Positions 14,007 to 20,690 of a DNA stretch of 64,000 nt are shown piece by piece; the first letter of the stretch is position 1; each line of letters begins with the position of its first letter. Both the position numbers and the translations under genes were made by a program. The notes beneath the pieces are model-generated. The model did not search any database, was not told the DNA's origin, and saw only the letters and a list, made by a program, of their open reading frames with translations. This DNA is from a virus: the IMG/VR virus record IMGVR_UViG_3300030329_006263, positions 6,698 through 70,697 of that record. The stretch is one strand, 5' to 3'.

Positions 14007-15704
14007 ATGAAGCATTTATTTGAGAATTGGCGCCAATATGTTAACGAGGATGTTGTAGATTTAGCCTCTCGCCGCAAAAAATCCGAAAAAGAATTTGTTT
14101 TTACAGACGCAGAACTTAATAGCCTTAATGACGCAATTGCTAGAGTTATTGATGGCGCTAAAAAAGTTCTTGGCGCTGATGGTGAAACTCCATTCTTAAG
14201 TCCAGATTCATTAGAAAAAATTGAACTTGCACAACCAATGAGAATGGTCGCAGAGCAAACAGATGAAGAGCTTGGAATAACCCCATTTCAATCTTCACAA
14301 GCCTCTCCAGAACAAATGGCCCTTAGAAAACAATATTATGGACCAGAAGGAGAATTGACCAAAGGTGGACCTAAAGCAGTCAGAGGCTTAGAAAAAGGTT
14401 TAGGTCAAATGTCAGCAGAGGAATTTGAAGAAGCGGGATATGTTATTAAAGTTCCTCAAAGTGTTTTAAATGATTTTGGACAATTGGTTGAAAGCACAAA
14501 AGAAACCGCAGGTTTGTTTGAAGAAGCTAGAGATTGGTATCACAACATACGTGGATTGCTCGATAGAGAGACAGAGAACGACCGTGACAGCGCTTTATTA
14601 GGTCTTTTGATTGCTACCTACTCTCCACGCGCTAAGTTCGCTCTAAACCTCGCTGAAGCCGTCTTTATGTACAAAGCTGTACAAAGAGATGCACAGAATA
14701 ATCCAGAAGGCTTAAGACAATATCTAGAAACATTTCCTGGATCTGAAAAAAGAGAACCAGGATCTTTTAGGGGTTTTACGGGTGCGCACAAAGTACCAAA
14801 TTTCGCCCTTAATCTAGTTGCACCAAACTTAGCTGGTGAAAAAAGCGAGTTTGGAGATATTGTTTATAATGATCTCTATGAGTGGAATTCTACAATTGAT
14901 ACTTGGATGATAGACGCTTTTTATCCTTCGCTAAGAAAAGCATCAACAGCAAAAGAATGGGAAGGCATAAAAGGTAAATTAATGTCTAATGTAGTTTCTT
15001 ATCGATATATGGCTAGATTAGTTGCAAAAGAAGCAAAAAATTTAAATTTATTGCCACATGAACTTCAAGCTTTAATTTGGGTTGCATCTCAAATTAGACA
15101 AACCGGTGAAGCAGGTTTAGGAGTGACTACACAATTTGCTTTTGATCAAATTAGAGAAGCAATAACGAACATTGCTGAGATTAATAATGATCTGCGCGCC
15201 CTTAAAGATCTAGAAGAGAAAGATTGGCTAGGTACAATTATTAGTACAATTGATGTTGATGGTTTTGAAGAAGCAGCGAAATATCTTTTAGGAATTAAAG
15301 ATGAGAAAGGGAAAATAACTACTCCCGGAATTAGGAGTATTACTGCCAGTGGAAAGAAAGGCTCAATGTTTGACTATTTCCCTGCCCCAGAGAAAGTGGA
15401 AAAACCAAAAGGGCCCAAAAAGGCTAAAAAGGCTAGCGCTCCGAAAGAAAAAGTAATGAAGCCATATGAAAATCCTGAATATGGGGATTTAAATGCGCAC
15501 TATGTAATGAATAGTGTTATTCAGATGCCAACTGGTAAATTTAATAACCTATATGACTCCATAACTCTTTATTTGGATCCTGAATTTTCTACAGATAAAG
15601 CTGTAGAGCATATTTTAGGAAGGTTTGATCCCGAAGCGAAAGCTTCGAAAGATTATTTTAAAGAAAATAAAATAAGAGTATTTATCCGTAAACGTTTATT
15701 ATAG
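14007..15704 (+). CDS. Large leader-bearing protein (predicted capsid-targeted), unknown domain
   Basis: The 565-residue protein starts MKHLFENWRQYVNE, a class-1 leader with Val in place of Leu/Ile before x-Glu14. The central region (about 170-400) is helical and well conserved in feel: WYHNIRGLLD, LLGLLIATYSPRAKFALN, IDTWMIDAFYPSL and ALIWVASQIRQTGE. The last two resemble a motif I recall from a phage family of unknown function (perhaps DUF7178), though I am unsure. A Lys/Pro-rich linker near residue 470 separates a C-terminal domain ending in basic residues. The gene lacks a ribosome binding site and is preceded by the ACTATTTAT element. Confidence 0.8.
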   Translation: MKHLFENWRQYVNEDVVDLASRRKKSEKEFVFTDAELNSLNDAIARVIDGAKKVLGADGETPFLSPDSLEKIELAQPMRMVAEQTDEELGITPFQSSQASPEQMALRKQYYGPEGELTKGGPKAVRGLEKGLGQMSAEEFEEAGYVIKVPQSVLNDFGQLVESTKETAGLFEEARDWYHNIRGLLDRETENDRDSALLGLLIATYSPRAKFALNLAEAVFMYKAVQRDAQNNPEGLRQYLETFPGSEKREPGSFRGFTGAHKVPNFALNLVAPNLAGEKSEFGDIVYNDLYEWNSTIDTWMIDAFYPSLRKASTAKEWEGIKGKLMSNVVSYRYMARLVAKEAKNLNLLPHELQALIWVASQIRQTGEAGLGVTTQFAFDQIREAITNIAEINNDLRALKDLEEKDWLGTIISTIDVDGFEEAAKYLLGIKDEKGKITTPGIRSITASGKKGSMFDYFPAPEKVEKPKGPKKAKKASAPKEKVMKPYENPEYGDLNAHYVMNSVIQMPTGKFNNLYDSITLYLDPEFSTDKAVEHILGRFDPEAKASKDYFKENKIRVFIRKRLL

Positions 15705-15745
15705 AGTATGTTATTATGTAAGCATTAGATTTCTTTGGAGGGAAA

Positions 15746-16741
15746 ATGTTTGCAGATATTATTGTTGACTTACAATATGGAGATTGCGGAAAAGGAAAAG
15801 TAACACACGCTCTGTGTAAGAGGGGAAACTACACACATGTTATTAGATACAATGGGGGATGTAATGCTGGTCATACAATCTTCCACAATGGGCATAAGTT
15901 CGTTACTCACCATATCCCTGCAGGAGTTTTTTTCAATATTAAGTCCATTATTGGCTCTGGCTGTGTACTCAATGTTAGCCAGTTTTTTAAAGAAATAAAA
16001 GAATTAGAAGATGGTGGAATTAAGACAGAAGGTCTTATTTATGTTGCAAAAAATGCTCATATTATTACACAAGATCACCTTGATGAAGACGGGAAAGATA
16101 CAGCGATTGGGACAACTAAGAGAGGAAATGGACCAGCTTATCGCGATAAGTATGATAGAAAAGGCTTGAGAGCAAAAGACATTCCAGAACTTCGACCATA
16201 TTTAATTGATCTATATGAAGAACTTCATATAAAAAATAAAGACTCAATAGTATTATTTGAAGGCGCTCAAGGTTTTGGATTAGATATTGATTGGGGTGAT
16301 TATCCTTACGTAACTTCTTCCAATTGTATTTCCGCTGCAGCATGTATGAATGCAGTTCCTCCACGAAATATTCGTCATATTTGGGGGGTGGCTAAGGCAT
16401 ATGAAACATATGTTGGAGCAAAAGAGTTTCAACCAAAGGGCGAAATATTTAATAAAATCCAAGAAGTTGGTGAAGAATATGGAGCAACTACGGGCAGAAA
16501 ACGTCAAGTTAATTGGATGGATATAAATTTTTTAAAAAAAGCAATTCAAATAAATGGTGTAACACATTTAGTTTTTAATAAGATGGATGTATTAACAGAA
16601 ATAGAAAGTTGGTCATTGGTTGAAAATGACACGATGAAACGCTTTGATTCTGAAAAAGGCTTTACAGAATTTATTTTAAAATATCTCGTCCCCCAGAGAT
16701 TACATCAAGTTCATTTTTCCCGCCATAAAGATAAGATCTAA
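15746..16741 (+). CDS. Adenylosuccinate synthetase-family enzyme (short, archaeal PurA/PurZ type)
   Basis: The 331-residue protein shows the family motifs in order: LQYGDCGKGK (10-18) with the catalytic Asp13, GGCNAGHT (37-44), GTTKRGNGPAYRDKYDRKGL, VLFEGAQG, GATTGRKRQVNW and NKMDVL, the last being the guanine-recognition motif of GTP users. PurA joins IMP and Asp; phage PurZ uses dGMP and makes 2-aminoadenine DNA. Bacterial PurA is about 430 residues, whereas archaeal PurA and PurZ are about 340, so this belongs to the short branch. Retained Asp13 and the NKxD motif argue for PurA or a GTP-using PurZ0-like enzyme rather than classical PurZ. A GGAGGG site precedes the ATG. It has no leader, so it probably acts in the infected cell. 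Confidence 0.9.
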   Translation: MFADIIVDLQYGDCGKGKVTHALCKRGNYTHVIRYNGGCNAGHTIFHNGHKFVTHHIPAGVFFNIKSIIGSGCVLNVSQFFKEIKELEDGGIKTEGLIYVAKNAHIITQDHLDEDGKDTAIGTTKRGNGPAYRDKYDRKGLRAKDIPELRPYLIDLYEELHIKNKDSIVLFEGAQGFGLDIDWGDYPYVTSSNCISAAACMNAVPPRNIRHIWGVAKAYETYVGAKEFQPKGEIFNKIQEVGEEYGATTGRKRQVNWMDINFLKKAIQINGVTHLVFNKMDVLTEIESWSLVENDTMKRFDSEKGFTEFILKYLVPQRLHQVHFSRHKDKI

Positions 16742-16749
16742 CTATTTAT
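16741..16749 (+). promoter_or_regulatory. ACTATTTAT element (candidate late promoter -10)
   Basis: Second copy of the CTAACTATTTAT 12-mer, six bases before the ATG at 16755 and overlapping the stop of the purA-like gene. Again no Shine-Dalgarno sequence lies between element and start codon. Confidence 0.4.
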
Positions 16750-16754
16750 TGCGT

Positions 16755-19445
16755 ATGAATTACGTAATAAATAATAATACTTCTTACGACCTTCAAAAAT
16801 TAGAACAACTAGCAAGAGAATTTCTCCCCTTCGCTCAAAAAAGAATGGGGTTTAATAGACCTCCTGTAATTAATTTTGATTCGGATGAAGAAAACTCTTT
16901 AAACCCTCTAGGCAAAACTGGATATTATAGCCCTTCAGAAATGGCTATTACTATAATGGTCGACAACCGACATATTAAAGATATTTTAAGATCTTTATCT
17001 CATGAATTAGTACACCACAATCAAAACTGTCGTGGAGACTTTAATAGAGAATTTTCTACTAATCCTGGTTATGCTCAAAATAACGAATTTTTAAGAGGAA
17101 TGGAAGACGAGGCTTACAGAGAGGGAAACTTTTGTTTGCGAGATTGGGAAGATGGTATTAAATTGTCTGAAACAAAGAAGAATCAGCTTAATGAGACTAT
17201 TTATAAACGTACCTTCATAAAAGGAGAGGTTAGCATGTCAACAAAACAATGGAAAGACAAAGAACTAAACAGCTTATTAATGGAAAAATGGGGATACAAA
17301 CTCCCAGAAGCAGAAGAAAAATTAGAAGAAGATCTTCAACCTGCAATGAATCTTAGAGATTATAGTACTGCAGAAAAAGTTTTAGGCGAAAACGACGAAG
17401 AAGATTCCGACGAAGAAGTGACAGTAGAAGAAAGCACTAACCCTCTAAGCGTTGAAAATCGCACAAAAAACAATAAACCCGTCAAAGAATCAAAAAAAAA
17501 AAGTCTAAATAAAACAACGCTCTCCTATAGTGAAAAAATCCTACAAGAAAAATTAAACAATAGAGATCCATTCTTTCTCTTTAACAATTGGAAATCCAAT
17601 GAACCAAGTCTTTTAAAGGAATCTGGTGCTGTTGGAAAAGTTGCTAGCGAGGCTTTCGAGTGGGCCATGAAAAAGTCTGGAGGGGTTTCTGATATTGTTC
17701 CAGGTCTTGGGAAGGTTGGGAGAACCCAGTTGACGAAAGTGGACAATGCGCGAATTGATAAAATTGTTGGAGAAGGATTTGACGAGGCCCTAAAAAAAGG
17801 CAATTTAGATAAGATCAGAAATATGTGGGATAGCACTAAAAGACAATTGACTGATGATGCTCTAAAAAGTGGGGCTGGTAAAGAATTGGTAGATGACATT
17901 GTGGAGGCCTTGTCAAAAGATGCCAATGAAGTTTTTAAGAAAGCAGTAAAAACCGACGCATTTAAAGAGATAATGGCAAAAAGTATTGCCCAAAGGGCCG
18001 ATGATATCGCCACTAACAAAGAACTGTTTGAGGTGGCCGCAAACAAAATTAAAAAAAGCAATATTAAGCTCTCAAACTTAGATGAGGCAGATAGAATAGC
18101 AGCAATAAGAGGAAAACTGGGTGATGACGCGGCCGATGCCCTTGGGGACGATGGCTTAAAGGCACTTGCAAAATCTGCAGATGACGTTGCTGATGCTGCC
18201 GATGATGCTGCTAAGGCTGCCGATGATGCTGCTAAGGCTGCCGATGATGCTGCAGAAGAAGTTGGAGGGGCCGCTGGAAAAACAGATGAGATTGCAGATG
18301 CAGGGAAGGCGGCCCAAAAAGCCGCCGATGATATGATGGATCGCGCAATGAAGTCAGCGGACGAGGTTCTTAAAAAGGGTAGAGTAAGAGCAAGATTAGA
18401 TGAAAAAATTAAGGGTTGGGCAAAAGATACAGGAACCAGTAAAAAGAATTTACGTTGGAACACTGAAGAATTTTTAAAAGGAAATCCAGGTCTTCAAAGA
18501 ATTAAAGAACTTAATAAGTTTACAGATGATCAGTGGGATGAATTCATTGAACAATTAGCCAAAAAGGAAACAAGAGGAGTCATTACTCGGTTCAGACATA
18601 TTCTTAGCCAATGTAAGGGGCTTGCGAGAACTCCAGCATGCCTTACCGCTGCCAGCGTCTTGGGGGTGTTTGGTGTAGGTGCTACTGATACGTTAACGAG
18701 TGGTGAGGGAGATATTGGTGGAGGCTCTGGTGGAGGTTCTGGTGGAGGTTCTGGTGGAGGTTCTGGTGGAGGTTCTGGTGGAGGCGTTGCACCGACAGAA
18801 AAACAAAAACTAAATGACCTTTGGAGCAGGTGCCAACAATCTAGTGGATGGGACTCAGAAGCTTGTCGAATATATCTTAGAGCTAAAAGTAATTTTGACA
18901 ATAATATTGAAATAAGGGAACCATGGCCAAGTAGTGGATCTGATCGTCGGGCTGGTCGACCAACGCCGCGTGGCAAATTACCAAAAGCTGGAGATGCAGT
19001 ACCGGGAATTCCCGGTGAAGTCTGGCCACATAAAAATGAGTGGGTCGGCTGGAGTTCGATGAAAGTTATAAGAAGACTCAGAGAACTTGGATTTGAATAT
19101 GATAGTAGTAAAACTGCTGGTGGTTGGTGGAGAGCTTTACCTCGTATGCACCCTGCAAGAGTGGCATATAGAACGTTCTGGAAAAAGGGCGCGGGGGCAA
19201 GAAGAAGAAAGAAGAGAAGAGACCCTCAAGAGATTGCAGCAGAGATGGACTCCAGACCTGATGCATATTGGGCCTCCGGGAAGGCAAAACACATTGTACC
19301 AAGCGAGCTAAACCCCCGAGAAAGGGCGTTAGTTCAAAACTATACAGGAAAAACTTTCCCTGCAGGACAATCTGTAAGAAGAAGTGACTGGGCTGAAGAA
19401 TTGAAAGCTGCAAAAGCAGAACATAAGAGATTTAACCCCAAATAA
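16755..19445 (+). CDS. Zincin peptidase fused to a long modular protein with a Gly-Ser linker and basic GGWWR module
   Basis: The 896-residue product begins with a zinc peptidase: SHELVHH (HExxH at 83-87) and MEDEAYREG, supplying the third Glu (117 or 119). It closely resembles prohead-associated peptidase-like proteins of marine T4-like phages. At residue 161 an internal ATG (17235) has its own AAGGAG, so a second shorter product is likely. The later part holds an acidic stretch, a leader-like LFNNWK...LLKE near residue 276-290, Ala/Asp repeats (about 475-500), a hydrophobic segment, a GGGS linker (about 656-678) and a C-terminal GGWWRALP...HPARVAYR module plus Arg/Lys run, shared with the 9163 protein. 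I chose ATG 16755; a TTG at 16749 is in frame. Confidence 0.85.
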   Translation: MNYVINNNTSYDLQKLEQLAREFLPFAQKRMGFNRPPVINFDSDEENSLNPLGKTGYYSPSEMAITIMVDNRHIKDILRSLSHELVHHNQNCRGDFNREFSTNPGYAQNNEFLRGMEDEAYREGNFCLRDWEDGIKLSETKKNQLNETIYKRTFIKGEVSMSTKQWKDKELNSLLMEKWGYKLPEAEEKLEEDLQPAMNLRDYSTAEKVLGENDEEDSDEEVTVEESTNPLSVENRTKNNKPVKESKKKSLNKTTLSYSEKILQEKLNNRDPFFLFNNWKSNEPSLLKESGAVGKVASEAFEWAMKKSGGVSDIVPGLGKVGRTQLTKVDNARIDKIVGEGFDEALKKGNLDKIRNMWDSTKRQLTDDALKSGAGKELVDDIVEALSKDANEVFKKAVKTDAFKEIMAKSIAQRADDIATNKELFEVAANKIKKSNIKLSNLDEADRIAAIRGKLGDDAADALGDDGLKALAKSADDVADAADDAAKAADDAAKAADDAAEEVGGAAGKTDEIADAGKAAQKAADDMMDRAMKSADEVLKKGRVRARLDEKIKGWAKDTGTSKKNLRWNTEEFLKGNPGLQRIKELNKFTDDQWDEFIEQLAKKETRGVITRFRHILSQCKGLARTPACLTAASVLGVFGVGATDTLTSGEGDIGGGSGGGSGGGSGGGSGGGSGGGVAPTEKQKLNDLWSRCQQSSGWDSEACRIYLRAKSNFDNNIEIREPWPSSGSDRRAGRPTPRGKLPKAGDAVPGIPGEVWPHKNEWVGWSSMKVIRRLRELGFEYDSSKTAGGWWRALPRMHPARVAYRTFWKKGAGARRRKKRRDPQEIAAEMDSRPDAYWASGKAKHIVPSELNPRERALVQNYTGKTFPAGQSVRRSDWAEELKAAKAEHKRFNPK
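17235..19445 (+). CDS. Candidate internal translation start within the zincin fusion gene
   Basis: The ATG at 17235 is in frame with the 16755 gene and is preceded by AAGGAG with 8-base spacing (17221-17226). The product would start MSTKQWKDKELNSLLMEKWG and lack the peptidase. The site looks like the original ribosome binding site of a separate gene that has lost the upstream stop codon and become fused. Both products may be made. Confidence 0.5.
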   Translation: MSTKQWKDKELNSLLMEKWGYKLPEAEEKLEEDLQPAMNLRDYSTAEKVLGENDEEDSDEEVTVEESTNPLSVENRTKNNKPVKESKKKSLNKTTLSYSEKILQEKLNNRDPFFLFNNWKSNEPSLLKESGAVGKVASEAFEWAMKKSGGVSDIVPGLGKVGRTQLTKVDNARIDKIVGEGFDEALKKGNLDKIRNMWDSTKRQLTDDALKSGAGKELVDDIVEALSKDANEVFKKAVKTDAFKEIMAKSIAQRADDIATNKELFEVAANKIKKSNIKLSNLDEADRIAAIRGKLGDDAADALGDDGLKALAKSADDVADAADDAAKAADDAAKAADDAAEEVGGAAGKTDEIADAGKAAQKAADDMMDRAMKSADEVLKKGRVRARLDEKIKGWAKDTGTSKKNLRWNTEEFLKGNPGLQRIKELNKFTDDQWDEFIEQLAKKETRGVITRFRHILSQCKGLARTPACLTAASVLGVFGVGATDTLTSGEGDIGGGSGGGSGGGSGGGSGGGSGGGVAPTEKQKLNDLWSRCQQSSGWDSEACRIYLRAKSNFDNNIEIREPWPSSGSDRRAGRPTPRGKLPKAGDAVPGIPGEVWPHKNEWVGWSSMKVIRRLRELGFEYDSSKTAGGWWRALPRMHPARVAYRTFWKKGAGARRRKKRRDPQEIAAEMDSRPDAYWASGKAKHIVPSELNPRERALVQNYTGKTFPAGQSVRRSDWAEELKAAKAEHKRFNPK
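18195..18252 (+). repeat. In-frame tandem repeat encoding Ala-Asp-Asp-Ala-Ala-Lys
   Basis: A 21-base unit (GCTGCCGATGATGCTGCTAAG) is repeated almost exactly about two and a half times, encoding AADDAAK units. It probably forms a charged helix or coiled coil and is prone to length change. Confidence 0.8.
18718..18784 (+). repeat. In-frame tandem repeat encoding a (Gly-Gly-Gly-Ser)n linker
   Basis: A 12-base unit (GGTGGAGGTTCT) is repeated about five times with almost no variation, encoding Gly-Gly-Gly-Ser repeats. It joins a hydrophobic segment to the C-terminal basic module and looks like a natural flexible linker. Confidence 0.9.
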
Positions 19446-19457
19446 GGATAATAGACA

Positions 19458-20681
19458 ATGAAAAATTCCAAAGATCAACTAACGGAACAAGAGATAAAAA
19501 AAATAATCAAAGAAGTTCTTTTAGAAAATCCTGAATTGTTAGAAGAGTGGGGCATGCCGTCTTGGAAGGATGTTAAGCGCACCTTTAAAAGAGCACAAAA
19601 TGCGCCGCGATATTGGGCTGGAAGAGCCGCCAATAAAGTCTATGACTTGACTCAGGGCCCTGCGCCCGACTCAGTATTACAAAGAGGTGGTGGAAAGGTA
19701 GATATACCAGCGAGCAAAAAAGAACAAGAAGCTCGAAGAAAATATAAACTTGCGGACAAAAAATGCGCACAGACGGGCGATCCGAAAGATTGCGCAGAAG
19801 CGAAAAAGTTGTTAAAGAAAGCACACGCCATCGCTCAAGGCGATACGCGTAAAGGCGGGTTCGAGAGAACAGAATGGCACGGCAATTGGAAAGATATAGA
19901 CATTGCAGGTGGAAAGGGGATAGGATGGCGCACTAGTGGTGGGTTTACCTCAAAGGACAGATATAAGGACGAGACAGAAGACACGCTACAGACCGCTAAA
20001 GCTGCAACTGCAATTGCTGCACTTGGAGGCGCAGGGATGGTTGCTAAACTTGCCCCGGGCATGCTAGCAAAAGGGCCAACCGTTGGAAAGATAATGTCTA
20101 TTAATCCCATGCAACATGTATTTAGAAAAATGGGTATGAATGAAAAATTTGCATCTATTGCAACACTTTTGTTTGATGCTGGTATTGGATTTTCTGAACA
20201 GTGGTTTTGCGGATTGAACATTAAAGGAGTTAGAATATATGACGATATTTTAAAACATGTAGATCCAGTGCACTATCTTGCCATAATTCCATTGCAGAGG
20301 GCATGGCCTGGAGGCAACACAGGGCAATTATTCAGTAGAGATATAAAATTTGGCGGGAATGTACCAATTGACTGGACTAATGAAAAGCAAGTGAATTCAT
20401 TATATGACCATATCAATCAATCAATGATGAATGATGAAGATCGAGAAGCTGCTAGAAACCTCAGAGACGATATTACACAGAAAGTTGCACAGTTAAATCG
20501 CCTTGCACAAGAAGAAAATATGTGCCCAAAGGCTTATGAAAAATTGATGCAAATTAAAGGCGCGCAAGAAGAATTAGCAAAAATTATTGGAAAGAATATA
20601 GAAAAAGAGACAGAAAAAAATCAGAAAGATTTAGATAAAAGAAAAAATATTCTGAAAAGACTGAAGGGCAATAACCAATAA
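19458..20681 (+). CDS. Leader-bearing protein (predicted capsid-targeted), possibly membrane-active
   Basis: The 407-residue protein starts with a variant leader, LTEQEIKKIIKEVLLE, with Ile-Lys-Glu at 17-19. The N-terminal third is basic. Residues about 185-270 contain an Ala/Gly-rich hydrophobic region (AATAIAALGGAGMVAKLAPG) and further apolar stretches (IATLLFDAGIGFSEQWF), suggesting membrane contact. The C-terminal 80 residues are a charged coiled coil. A packaged protein that interacts with the host membrane during entry is one possible reading; no family is recognised. The ribosome binding site is AAGGAT. Confidence 0.75.
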   Translation: MKNSKDQLTEQEIKKIIKEVLLENPELLEEWGMPSWKDVKRTFKRAQNAPRYWAGRAANKVYDLTQGPAPDSVLQRGGGKVDIPASKKEQEARRKYKLADKKCAQTGDPKDCAEAKKLLKKAHAIAQGDTRKGGFERTEWHGNWKDIDIAGGKGIGWRTSGGFTSKDRYKDETEDTLQTAKAATAIAALGGAGMVAKLAPGMLAKGPTVGKIMSINPMQHVFRKMGMNEKFASIATLLFDAGIGFSEQWFCGLNIKGVRIYDDILKHVDPVHYLAIIPLQRAWPGGNTGQLFSRDIKFGGNVPIDWTNEKQVNSLYDHINQSMMNDEDREAARNLRDDITQKVAQLNRLAQEENMCPKAYEKLMQIKGAQEELAKIIGKNIEKETEKNQKDLDKRKNILKRLKGNNQ

Positions 20682-20690
20682 GAGGATAAA

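Noticed and set aside
15746-16741. Calling the purA-like gene purZ (Z-genome synthase)
   Set aside because: The catalytic Asp13 of PurA is present and a GTP motif is kept; classical PurZ replaces that Asp. No partner gene for Z-DNA is in the window.
17525-18463. 312-residue open frame on the - strand
   Set aside because: Antisense shadow of the Ala/Asp-rich part of the zincin fusion gene; low-complexity Ser/Ala translation and no ribosome binding site.
18530-18976. 148-residue - strand frame with Pro-Glu repeats
   Set aside because: It is the complement of the GGGS linker repeat; no start signal.
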